Shown here one piece after another: positions 1 to 8,531 of a stretch of 42,038 nucleotides of DNA (positions within the stretch are counted from its first letter, which is position 1; the number at the start of each line of letters is the position of its first letter). The notes under the pieces are model-generated. The model saw only the letters and a program-made list of their open reading frames with translations. It did no database searches and was not told the DNA's origin. Source of the stretch: Lentisphaeria bacterium (GTDB lineage Bacteria; Verrucomicrobiota; Lentisphaeria; Victivallales; Victivallaceae); the NCBI GenBank assembly GCA_017466125.1, contig JAFTUS010000012.1:1-42038 (forward strand), in the 5' to 3' direction. Both the position numbers and the translations under genes were made by a program.

Positions 1-207
1 CATATCGGAATAACTGAAACGGCCCTGGCAGTTTAGAGTACTTTGCAGAAATTGGACCCATGAGGTGGCAAAAGGCAGCAAACCGACTTGTCCCAATACG
101 AACTGTTCGTAAATTTTGGGAGCCAGCAACACCTGATCGTGATGAGCCAACAATTCGCTCAAATGTTCCAGAGCGGACAATGCGCCGTCGGACTCAAGTA
201 TTTTGGG
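1..207 (-). other. Open minus-strand frame running off the left edge; unrecognised fragment
   Basis: The minus strand is open without a stop from about 264 down to base 1 and would encode a leucine-rich stretch (for example LSALEHLSELLAHHDQVLLA). No convincing ATG or ribosome site is seen inside the window. The plus-strand frame of the neighbouring GH42-like fragment has stops at 134-136, 140-142 and 143-145, so this stretch does not continue that gene. It may be the end of another gene that interrupted the GH42 gene, or a chance open frame. I do not recognise the product. Confidence 0.25.
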
Positions 208-1264
208 GATACATGCGGCGGGAAAACTCTGGCTCAATGAAGATGATACCAGTACCCATGTCGCCTACATCAACGGCAACCGCGCCCCCGGCTGGAAAAA
301 CGGAGCGGTGACTCCGGCAGAAAGCGATTTGCTTCTGCGGCGAAACCTCATGGTCGCAGACTTCCACAATTTCAGTACCTGGTGGATGGATCTCTGGGGC
401 ATCGGCTGGTTCAATGATCCCGGCTTGTGGGAAAATATGAAAAAGTTTGCTCCCGTCAATGCTGAATTGCGACAGACAAAACTGCGTTTTCAGGTAGCAG
501 ATGTCATTGATGAAACGTCTCTGCTCTATCTGGCTCCGGCCGGATTTCGCATCAACAGCAATGCCGCAGTTTCAGTACCGCTGGTGAAATTCGGCCGCAG
601 TGCCCGTAACCGCATCGGTGCTTCTGTCGGACAATTCATGCTGGACGATATGCTTGAAGGAAAAATTGACTCCGATTTGTTCATTGTTACTTCTGCATGG
701 GCATTGACGGCGGAACAACGCGGAAAACTCCGCAGTATCGCCGCAAAGAAACCGGTTTTCTGGTGCTACGCACCCGGGTGGATGGATTTGCCGTCCGGTA
801 AGTTTTCTCCGGAATTGGTGGAACAAACGACCGGTTTCAAGGTGAAAGTCGTTACCGATTGCAACTTCACGACCCTGCCGACCCGGGACGGTATCCGCTG
901 GGGGATGAAACCGCGTTCATCAGTAACATCGACGTTTTCAGCTCCGGTGCTTTCGCCGATCCCGCAGAAAGGGGACATCGTTCTGGCAAGATACGAGAAT
1001 GACGAACCAGCCATTCTGTTCCGTCCCGGAAAAGTTCCGGGGCTTTTCTGCGGCACATCCCATATCCCGGCTGAACTCTATCGGCTTTTTGCCAAATGTG
1101 CGGGCGTGAAACTTTATACAGATCGTCCCGCCTATGTCAAGACACGCGGCGATTTCATCGGCATCTGTGCCCCGGAAGCAGGCGAATACAAAGTCAGCCT
1201 CAAAAGCGGTATCAAATCTCTTCATCTGCAAAAGGGTGAATGTGTTGTTTTGAAAGATAAATAA
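203..1264 (+). CDS. GH42-like beta-galactosidase, C-terminal fragment (5'-truncated)
   Basis: About 350 residues resembling the C-terminal part of the GH42 beta-galactosidase superfamily. GKLWLNEDDTSTH near the start matches the 'GK.W..EDDTRTH' segment that ends the TIM barrel in these enzymes. The following Rossmann-like stretch (DSDLFIVTSAWALTAEQR) fits the trimerisation domain, and the end fits a small beta domain. Family members usually have roughly 650-1000 residues, so the N-terminal catalytic barrel and its acid/base glutamate are missing. In-frame stops at 134-145 block extension upstream, and the only available start is a TTG at 203 with no clear ribosome site. It is convergent with the minus-strand gene ending at 1322. 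Probably a pseudogene remnant or a disrupted gene; an assembly junction near base 200 is also possible. Confidence 0.55.
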   Translation: MGIHAAGKLWLNEDDTSTHVAYINGNRAPGWKNGAVTPAESDLLLRRNLMVADFHNFSTWWMDLWGIGWFNDPGLWENMKKFAPVNAELRQTKLRFQVADVIDETSLLYLAPAGFRINSNAAVSVPLVKFGRSARNRIGASVGQFMLDDMLEGKIDSDLFIVTSAWALTAEQRGKLRSIAAKKPVFWCYAPGWMDLPSGKFSPELVEQTTGFKVKVVTDCNFTTLPTRDGIRWGMKPRSSVTSTFSAPVLSPIPQKGDIVLARYENDEPAILFRPGKVPGLFCGTSHIPAELYRLFAKCAGVKLYTDRPAYVKTRGDFIGICAPEAGEYKVSLKSGIKSLHLQKGECVVLKDK

Positions 1265-1321
1265 CTTCTCAGCACCCCCTTTTTTTTGCGATGCAGAATG
1301 ATCAGAATTTGCAGCAGTAAC

Positions 1322-3286
1322 TTATATTACACCGGAAATAAGGACAGGACGCCATGCTTCCAGCGGCGGAAGCATGTAGACTTTTTCTTCTGCCGTTTCC
1401 CGTATGGGAACGAGCTGTTCCGCTTCTTCTTCCGGGCGGATCAGCCAGTAATCCTGATATTCACTGCGGCGAATAGCCAATTCGAGCGGCATTGTTCTGC
1501 CGATGCCGCAATTCAGCAAATATGCCCCTGCCGTGGTTCCTTTTTCTGTGGTACGGCCGATCGTGCAAATGGCAAATCCTCCCGTCAGAAGACGTACCGG
1601 CAGACCATCTTGCGGCAGTAAATGGTCCAACGCATCCAAAATCATTTTCCGGCGATAGCAAGTCCACAAATTCCGATTGTCCAACTCCTGGATCAGAACG
1701 ATACCGTTTCCGGAGCCGGTCGGAATGATACAACTGCCGCAAGCCTCCGGTGAAACGTTGACTTGAGACAGTGCAGTAACATCTTTGCTGACCGGTATGA
1801 TTGAAAAACGGAGATTCTGGGCTTTTTTGTTATTTTCAAAAATTTCCAGCGGATTGCCGACAGCCGTTACCCCGGAAGTGCTTTTAACCGGAAAAATATC
1901 AACTTTTTGGAAAACGTCCAGTTGTGGAAATTTTTTTGCAAGTGTCTGAAAAGCCTGAACATCCATCAATATCGGTTTGCTGAAAAGGCTGGGAAGATCT
2001 TCTTGCGTTACCGCTTCGGCAAGTACATCATTCAATGCATAAACTGCCGGATTTGCATACATACGTGTTACCGGAACGGCATTGAGCATCAGACGGGTTT
2101 CGCCCTCATTGTATTCGCACTCCCAGGAGTTCGCCATACCCAAACGATTATGCCCGAGATACATTGCAACTCCGCACGGAGAAGTTCCCGCAAAGGCGTT
2201 CCGGATGGATTCAAAAAACGGTTTCCATGCGAACAAGCGTTCAAAGTAAAAAGACCATACGGCAGGATCTTCACTATTCTGGTCGCTGCCCCAGTAGAGA
2301 GCCAGAGAATCGGCTCCGGAGGCGAGATAAAGTGAACTTTCGGTCATCTGACCGTCAGGATTCTTGATGGCACTGGTATGCGGCCAATTTTCGACTTCGG
2401 CACAAACCTGACCGATGAAACCGTATTGGCTGCAGCGGCTGCTCTCTTTCAGGATATTGAGAGATTTCCGGAGCATTTCCTGCGGCGTGCTGTCCTGATA
2501 GTAGCCCGCTCCCGGACGGATGCCGACTTTCTGTTTTTTTTCGCCGGACAAGGCCTCCAGCGCAAGCCGGAAATCCTCGCCGTCATAAACAAGTTCAGAT
2601 AAGATCGTTTGAAGTCCCAACCGGCAGTCCGGCAGAAAACGGTCAGCGGCATCCCGGTATACCCGGGTGAAAAGTGCAATCGATTTCCGATTGAAAGCAA
2701 TCCATTCTTTCCGGATATCCCGGGCAACTGCGGGATCACTGCTTTTCAACAGGGCTTTCAATTCTTCCCGGGTGTAATTATGATGATACATTTTGTTGAA
2801 GGCGGAGATACACCGGTCACAACAACAGAAAAGGCGATCCATTTTCAAAAGCCGGTCGTCATCATCCGGCCAGTAGGAATCCGGTTTCATCAACGACATG
2901 ACGGTTCCGGCTGTTTGAAAATTATATTCATACGCTTCCGGAGAACGGGGACACAAAAGCCCTTTATGGAGTATACCGTCTTCGTCAACGACCCACGCAT
3001 CATCGGTAAATCCGGCATGATCGCACCCGTCTGAACGGTGATTCAGCGTGATCCCCTGCTGATAGGAAAAGCCGATCCCGAGTTCTCTGCATCGGTCACG
3101 GTAAGGTAAATTCTGCCGGATTTTGGCTTCGGTAACGGATACCCCGTCAATGGAACTGCCGCCGAACCAGATTTCATTGACCAGACCCGGGTGGCGTTCC
3201 TGTGCGGCAAAAAGTTCCTGTAAAAATTCATCGTTGTCGCCGCCGCATCCGAATGAACGTACGATAATGAAGGGCCAATCTTTCAT
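1322..3286 (-). CDS. TIM-barrel glycosidase-like protein, cytoplasmic, unassigned family
   Basis: A 654-residue protein with no signal peptide, starting at an ATG preceded by AGGAG. The N-terminal half reads as a glycosidase-type TIM barrel (IIVRSFGCGG, NEIWFGGSSIDG, WIAFNRKSIALFTRVYRDA). It carries a cysteine cluster, FCCCDRC, that resembles the zinc-binding 'CxC...C' pattern seen in GH42 and related barrels. The C-terminal half (from about residue 430) is Rossmann- and beta-sandwich-like, as in GH42-type enzymes. It is the last gene of the minus-strand operon, 8 bases after the SGNH esterase gene. Substrate and catalytic pair are not assignable by eye. Hydrolase activity is inference from fold and context. 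Confidence 0.7.
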   Translation of the reverse strand: MKDWPFIIVRSFGCGGDNDEFLQELFAAQERHPGLVNEIWFGGSSIDGVSVTEAKIRQNLPYRDRCRELGIGFSYQQGITLNHRSDGCDHAGFTDDAWVVDEDGILHKGLLCPRSPEAYEYNFQTAGTVMSLMKPDSYWPDDDDRLLKMDRLFCCCDRCISAFNKMYHHNYTREELKALLKSSDPAVARDIRKEWIAFNRKSIALFTRVYRDAADRFLPDCRLGLQTILSELVYDGEDFRLALEALSGEKKQKVGIRPGAGYYQDSTPQEMLRKSLNILKESSRCSQYGFIGQVCAEVENWPHTSAIKNPDGQMTESSLYLASGADSLALYWGSDQNSEDPAVWSFYFERLFAWKPFFESIRNAFAGTSPCGVAMYLGHNRLGMANSWECEYNEGETRLMLNAVPVTRMYANPAVYALNDVLAEAVTQEDLPSLFSKPILMDVQAFQTLAKKFPQLDVFQKVDIFPVKSTSGVTAVGNPLEIFENNKKAQNLRFSIIPVSKDVTALSQVNVSPEACGSCIIPTGSGNGIVLIQELDNRNLWTCYRRKMILDALDHLLPQDGLPVRLLTGGFAICTIGRTTEKGTTAGAYLLNCGIGRTMPLELAIRRSEYQDYWLIRPEEEAEQLVPIRETAEEKVYMLPPLEAWRPVLISGVI

Positions 3287-3294
3287 TTTTTCTC

Positions 3295-4347
3295 CTATTT
3301 CTTCTTGAGGATCTTTTCAAGTTCCGGTTCCAACGCATCCGCCATACGGTAAAAAGCAAGATCCGTTGCATGGATTCCGTCAACCAGACATTCGGCACCG
3401 TCAGGACCCAATATATCAGTCCCATCCATAAAATACAAATGGGCATCCTGCATTTCTTCAACTGCTTTGCGGTTATTTGCCAGCTGATTTTCCGGAACAG
3501 GGTATTTCGTATATTGGTAACGGGTCAGGACCAGAATCGGTACAAGCGGTTTCTGTTTCCGTATCTCACGGATAAAAGGCGGCAGCAGATTTGCATAATT
3601 ATCTCCGGCATTCGGCTCAAAATCAAGAAGATACAAAGATACATCCGGCAATGATGCCAAAATCCGGGCAACTTCAGGTTCGCCGCGTCCGCTCCCGCTG
3701 AAACCGAAGTTCAGGATGTGCCGCCGGAGACGGCGGGAGAGGATATTGGTATAACACATCCCCGGTCTTGAAGCGCATCCGCCTTGCGTAATGCTTGTTC
3801 CGTAAACGGCAACTGGAGGTGTCTGTAAAGGCGGTGGAATGGTTATTTGAGCATCTTCTTCAAGTCCGATTTCCACAGAGATGACCTGTTTGTAAAGCGG
3901 GAAATAGACGGTATAAGTCCGCCATGCGGCATCCGGCAGTTCGGCAAGGGAGCAGACAAATTCCGTATTTTCCGGATTTGCCCGCATAACAGAGAAAAAC
4001 TGTTCCTTGCCCGGTTCGCCCACATAAATATCAAACCCGCCCCGGGCGGTGTACGGCATGGTATCGGTGATATCGAATTCGCCGCGTCTGCCGCGGATCA
4101 GAATACGTTTGGAGTTGGTGGAAAAACGGATTTTCCCTCCGGCGGTGCAATTTGCCAGAAAGTCAACTCCCTCCGGGAGCTTTTCCGCCGGAGATACCGG
4201 CAGACGCCGGAATAATCTTTCTTCGTTGAACCACGGAAATCCGGTCAACTCAAAAGGAGTTTCTGTCACCGGATGGAATTTGATACGTTCCGTGCTGACT
4301 TCCGGGATCCCCATTCTTTTATCAAAATCAGAAACACATTTACCCAT
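3295..4347 (-). CDS. SGNH/GDSL hydrolase with N-terminal beta-sandwich (GxDLY type)
   Basis: A 350-residue serine esterase of the SGNH family, probably removing acyl groups from carbohydrates. Block I is GTSITQG (catalytic serine), followed by GFSGSGRGEPE (block II glycine) and a late DGIHATDLAF that supplies the Asp and His of the triad. The first 150 residues form a beta-rich domain containing GGFDIYVG, which matches the GxDLY domain found ahead of this esterase type. I chose the ATG at 4347: it lies 2 bases after the TGA of the upstream glycosidase gene (4350-4352), giving tight coupling. A TTG six bases earlier is less likely. No signal peptide is visible, so it probably acts inside the cell on imported glycans. 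Confidence 0.85.
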   Translation of the reverse strand: MGKCVSDFDKRMGIPEVSTERIKFHPVTETPFELTGFPWFNEERLFRRLPVSPAEKLPEGVDFLANCTAGGKIRFSTNSKRILIRGRRGEFDITDTMPYTARGGFDIYVGEPGKEQFFSVMRANPENTEFVCSLAELPDAAWRTYTVYFPLYKQVISVEIGLEEDAQITIPPPLQTPPVAVYGTSITQGGCASRPGMCYTNILSRRLRRHILNFGFSGSGRGEPEVARILASLPDVSLYLLDFEPNAGDNYANLLPPFIREIRKQKPLVPILVLTRYQYTKYPVPENQLANNRKAVEEMQDAHLYFMDGTDILGPDGAECLVDGIHATDLAFYRMADALEPELEKILKKK

Positions 4348-4349
4348 GA

Positions 4350-7300
4350 TCAATTCCCGAAATGCAACCGGACGTTGCGGATATAATAAGTGAGATTGTC
4401 GGCTTCTGTTGCCATGCCGATCCGGATAACGGAGCGGAGTTCATTGCCGGATACATACATGGTGAAAGACTTCCAGTTGTCGTCTATTCCGAAACAATTG
4501 AAATAATCGGCAACTTTGAAGCGTGACCCTGAAGCCTGAAGCATGTGCCATTTCTGGGCATTGGTATCGTAACAGGCGGGATCGATCATGATATCGAAAG
4601 AAACAGCGGTCAGACCGGAGGCTTTCTCCGATGCCGAAAGAACCAGTTCCGGAAAACTCCAGTGAGCAGCTTCGGGATCTTTTTTATTCCGGAAATCGTC
4701 GTGGACTTTCAGGGCATTTCTGCTTTTGTCAAACGTGAGAGTTTGAGTACCGGCACTGTTTGCCCGCCAGCGTTTCCAATCGACCGTTACGGTTCGCAGA
4801 TTTTTTGCAGGGATAAAAGGTACGATGATTTCACTTGCGGGAATTTTGGCATCTTTCAAACGGAGTTCAAAGGATTTGACTTTGCCCGGATCGATTTCCA
4901 GAACGAGTTCTTTTTCGCTTCTGGCGGGGATGGTGATTTTTTCCGGCAGTTTGGTTTTCAGCGTTACGCCGTCCGTGAGGGTGACTGCCGGGTAAAAATC
5001 GTGTTCTTTATCATCCAGATTGGTCAACTGAAATACACAATTTTCGCTTTCCAGAAAATGGGCAAACTGGTTGTAGTGCGGTTCTTTCGCCTGCCAGAAC
5101 TTATACCGGATGATCACCGGAGTATTGAACCGGGGAACTTTTTTATATGTTTTTGCCCCCTGATGAAGAGTCATATTCCGGGTGGAAGAATTCACCATTG
5201 CGGAAGTCAGCTTTTCTGCGGGAAAGACCCAGTATGCCAAACCGCCCTTAAAGCGGAGAGTTCCATTCTGACTTTGCAGTTCTTCGCCCGCCATCGAAAA
5301 ACCTTTTCCTGCCGGGAAACGGGAGACATCGGCTTCGCAATATGTTTCCCTGTGGGAATCCATGCCGCTGTAAAAGACGGCAACGGCATGTTTACTGTCA
5401 CGGAAAATATGTTCCATTTTCTGTTTTGGGGAACGTTTTGCCGGGTCTCCGATATATTCTTTTCCGGCCAGCAATCCCGCCGCAAAGGAGTAACAGTGCA
5501 GTGAACGCAAAGGTGTCCGGTAATAGTCCATCATGCCGAAATTGGAATTGTTTTCCTGAAAAAATCCCATGACAAAAGGAAAAAAACGCTCGATGCCCAT
5601 GGTTTTGGCTTCTATGGCGTTGGCGGTGATCCACAGTGCGCTTTGAGTATCTTCTGCGGGTTGCGGATGATGATTGTCGATGACGGAGTGGTTATAAGCA
5701 TTGGGGTCTTTTGAAGAACGTCCGCGCACCCAGGGTTTGCCGGATTCTGTGATCCAAATGGGCATCCATGCTTTAGCGGGATGCTTTTGCATGACCTGGC
5801 GGTATTTCTCCACCCGTTCCAGCAATTCTTCCGGAGCGCGGTAAAAATGGATCGCAAACATGTCAATATAGTCCAGCATGTGATTTGCCATACTGTGCAT
5901 GAGAGAGGGGGACGGGGCCGGTTTGCAGAATGCCGAGCCGCCGAGGAGAAATTCCGGATGATTGCGCATCGCCCACGCCGCAGTTCGTATGGGAGCCATA
6001 AAACATTCTGCGGGGATTTCAATGGCATCAAATTCATTCAATGTCTGAAACATGATCGCACTGGCACGGCGGTGATTATACATGTCAAGCATTGCTGTAT
6101 CCAGACCGATAAGAGTTTTCGGCAATGCCCGGGCCCTTTTACGAAGCGTAATGGGGCCCTGCCATGAGGAAAATGTTCCAAAAGCATAAAGAGCTTGGAT
6201 TTGATGTTCTGCCATGCGCTTGAATAACACGTCTCGCCGCTTGCTTCCGACGTATTTCCCGGGAGCGGGGTGGAGTTGATGAAAAACAGTCCAGTCCCGC
6301 ACACTGTTGATATGGCGTTTGGCAAGAAAACGCAGACAACTCTTCTGCTCTTCATCCTCTTTGGTGTAAAGCAAGGCCTCCATGGAGAAAAAGAGGTCGG
6401 GAGCATTTTCCGGTACATTCAGAACAGAAATGCCGAAAACCTGTTTTGTCGTATCAGCATGCAGTTCATAGAAACCGGCAGGGAGAGAAACGTTGACTTC
6501 GCATTTCTGCTCCTTTACGACAGTCGTGCCATGGCAAACCGTCTTGTATCCGGAAAAATCTACGATCCGCCAGGTGATTTTCTGACCATCGGCCAGCCCC
6601 TTCGCCCTGAACGGATAATCATGGGGAACTCCGGGAAGTGCGGCGAAAGCATCCGGAGTTCCTATTGGGACAAGGGCGGCGTTACTGCTTTTTTTTTTGC
6701 TCTGAAAAAAAATTTCTTTTCCCGCTTTGTCGAAACATCTGAAGTTTTTTACCCAAACTGAAAAATCAGGATTTGGACCGGAAAAGGCAAACTGCCAACT
6801 TTTCAACTCCGCCATATTTATTTCCGGATGAACCAGTTTGACTCTGACTGTCTGCCAGGAGTCCGGAGCGTTTACCTTAAAATTGAAACGGCTGCTCTTT
6901 TTTTGTTTCCTGTTGTACAGTAAAACAGCAAAATTCAATTTATCCGTCTGTGCCTGACAGTGATATTTGATGTCAAATTGGAGCGTTTGCACGGCACTGA
7001 ATGTGCCAAGCGGAATACGGCAATACGGGAACATTTGTTTGGCACTGTCGCCGGAAGCGAACTTCAACGTGTCGTCATCGGCTGTACAACTTGTTTCTTT
7101 GGGAAGAGCAAGCCAGTTTTTGACGGATTGCAGATCAACTGCGGCAGAAACCTTTGCCGGAATATTTTTTTCTGCTTTTTTTCCACTGCCAGCCGGGACG
7201 GATTTGGAAGAAACGTCCGTTTCATCCAGATATTTGAGGTTTTTTATCCGGACGGTGAGATTGTTTGCCCGGCTGGCAAATGCGAATTGCCAGCCTTTCA

Positions 7301-7700
7301 GTTCCGCCATGTTGATTTGCGGAGAAGCCAGTTTGACCGTAACGGTTTGCCAGATATCCGGAGCGTTTACTTTGAAACTGAACCGGATATTTTTCTTTTG
7401 GGCTTTGTTGTACAGCAACACTGCCGAACTCAATTTATCCGTTTGCGTCTGACTGTGATATTGGATATCAAATTGAAGCGCACGGACAGATTTGAAAGCC
7501 CCTTCCGGAATGCGGCAATAGGGATGCATTTGTTTGGTATTTCCTGTATTGAATACCAATACTCCGTTATCCTCTGTACAGCTTGTTTCTTTGGGAAGAG
7601 CGAGCCAGTTTTTAACAGACTGCAACTCCACGGCAGATACGCTGACAGTCAATGCCCCCAGCAGAAGCACAAACCATTTTCTGAAATGATCCAAAAACAT
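4350..7700 (-). CDS. Large secreted clan GH-A glycoside hydrolase with duplicated N-terminal domain
   Basis: A 1116-residue exported enzyme. Residues 1-23 form a signal peptide (KWFVLLLGALTVSVSA). Residues 25-160 and 189-324 are two copies of one domain, both opening with LQSVKNWLALPKETSCT, joined by a Lys/Ser-rich linker; each looks like a carbohydrate-binding beta-sandwich. A further beta domain (about 340-430) precedes a TIM barrel (about 435-800). Its probable acid/base is E556 in TLNEFD and its nucleophile E652 in WITESGKPW, the clan GH-A pattern and closest in feel to GH39-like enzymes. The C-terminus (about 960-1116) is another beta-sandwich. The gene follows the prepilin-like gene by 16 bases and is 2 bases from the esterase start. 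The exact GH family and the substrate are unknown. Confidence 0.8.
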   Translation of the reverse strand: MFLDHFRKWFVLLLGALTVSVSAVELQSVKNWLALPKETSCTEDNGVLVFNTGNTKQMHPYCRIPEGAFKSVRALQFDIQYHSQTQTDKLSSAVLLYNKAQKKNIRFSFKVNAPDIWQTVTVKLASPQINMAELKGWQFAFASRANNLTVRIKNLKYLDETDVSSKSVPAGSGKKAEKNIPAKVSAAVDLQSVKNWLALPKETSCTADDDTLKFASGDSAKQMFPYCRIPLGTFSAVQTLQFDIKYHCQAQTDKLNFAVLLYNRKQKKSSRFNFKVNAPDSWQTVRVKLVHPEINMAELKSWQFAFSGPNPDFSVWVKNFRCFDKAGKEIFFQSKKKSSNAALVPIGTPDAFAALPGVPHDYPFRAKGLADGQKITWRIVDFSGYKTVCHGTTVVKEQKCEVNVSLPAGFYELHADTTKQVFGISVLNVPENAPDLFFSMEALLYTKEDEEQKSCLRFLAKRHINSVRDWTVFHQLHPAPGKYVGSKRRDVLFKRMAEHQIQALYAFGTFSSWQGPITLRKRARALPKTLIGLDTAMLDMYNHRRASAIMFQTLNEFDAIEIPAECFMAPIRTAAWAMRNHPEFLLGGSAFCKPAPSPSLMHSMANHMLDYIDMFAIHFYRAPEELLERVEKYRQVMQKHPAKAWMPIWITESGKPWVRGRSSKDPNAYNHSVIDNHHPQPAEDTQSALWITANAIEAKTMGIERFFPFVMGFFQENNSNFGMMDYYRTPLRSLHCYSFAAGLLAGKEYIGDPAKRSPKQKMEHIFRDSKHAVAVFYSGMDSHRETYCEADVSRFPAGKGFSMAGEELQSQNGTLRFKGGLAYWVFPAEKLTSAMVNSSTRNMTLHQGAKTYKKVPRFNTPVIIRYKFWQAKEPHYNQFAHFLESENCVFQLTNLDDKEHDFYPAVTLTDGVTLKTKLPEKITIPARSEKELVLEIDPGKVKSFELRLKDAKIPASEIIVPFIPAKNLRTVTVDWKRWRANSAGTQTLTFDKSRNALKVHDDFRNKKDPEAAHWSFPELVLSASEKASGLTAVSFDIMIDPACYDTNAQKWHMLQASGSRFKVADYFNCFGIDDNWKSFTMYVSGNELRSVIRIGMATEADNLTYYIRNVRLHFGN

Positions 7701-7716
7701 TTACGAACTCCTTTTT

Positions 7717-8487
7717 TCAGTTGGGCCATACCAGCAAGGGGTCGGCAAGATGCAGAATATTCACCTCTTTTTTGCCGTATTTGCGAACATCGATCGCCTC
7801 TGCATGACCATCAGCCAGCAGATAATTGGATCTGTCGCCATGCCGGGTTATGCCTTCTGTAAGATTTTTGAATTTAGAGCCGTCCCGCATGGCATCAAGT
7901 TCATTGTCATTGCAGGGAACTTCCGTGTATGCTCCATATCGTTCGGTCAGGGTGTCAGAGGCGTTGCTTCCTCCCTGTGCATCGACGGAGATCATGATTT
8001 CAGACGGACGGCGGCATTTGGTGAACTTTCGGGGTTTGTAATAAAGATTGATATCTGCCGAAGAGGCTTTGTAAATTCCTCCCAGACGTTTGTTTGCGCA
8101 ATAACCGAGTACCCGGGATTTTCCTTCTTCCGTGAAAAGAAGAGAGCCGGAGTCTGCGGGACAGTACAATACTTTGGGGGTTTGCTCATAATAGGTGGAG
8201 TTGAAGGCTTGCCCGCCGCCCAGAGATGACAGTGTTTCAAAAAAGTTGTAGAAAGTCTTGTCGGTGGAATTCTTATAGAAACCATTGGCAGCCGGAACCA
8301 GAAAATCGTTGTTTTCTGATGAATACAGAAAAACGGCTGTCCCGATCTGTTTCAAATTTGACGTACATTGAATCATCCGTGCTTTGGCGCGTGCCTTATT
8401 CAAGGCGGGAAGCAGCATTCCGGCAAGAATGGCGATGATCGCAATTACGACCAACAGTTCGATCAGGGTGAAGTTTTGTTTTTTCAT
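7717..8487 (-). CDS. Prepilin-type N-terminal cleavage/methylation protein with H-X9-DG motif
   Basis: A 256-residue type IV pilin / type II pseudopilin-like protein. It starts [14 protein letters not shown] followed by a hydrophobic helix to about residue 27, the class III signal cut by prepilin peptidase before the Phe and then N-methylated. The C-terminal [12 protein letters not shown] is exactly the H-X9-DG motif common in the very numerous pilin-like proteins of Lentisphaerota and Planctomycetota. The globular part has cysteines in CTSNLKQ and LYCPADSG. It lies between the GH2 gene (44 bases upstream) and the 1116-residue secreted glycosidase (16 bases downstream), so it is probably coexpressed with secreted carbohydrate enzymes. 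Its physical role (pseudopilus tip, surface fibre or enzyme anchor) is not known. Confidence 0.9.
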   Translation of the reverse strand: MKKQNFTLIELLVVIAIIAILAGMLLPALNKARAKARMIQCTSNLKQIGTAVFLYSSENNDFLVPAANGFYKNSTDKTFYNFFETLSSLGGGQAFNSTYYEQTPKVLYCPADSGSLLFTEEGKSRVLGYCANKRLGGIYKASSADINLYYKPRKFTKCRRPSEIMISVDAQGGSNASDTLTERYGAYTEVPCNDNELDAMRDGSKFKNLTEGITRHGDRSNYLLADGHAEAIDVRKYGKKEVNILHLADPLLVWPN

Positions 8488-8531
8488 GATTTTTATTCCT
8501 TTCTATGAGTTAAGGGGGTTATTACGGTATT

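Noticed and set aside
60..311. An 83-codon plus-strand frame at the left edge
   Set aside because: Arg/Thr-rich translation with no ribosome site, overlapping the GH42-like fragment; likely the complement of the open minus frame.
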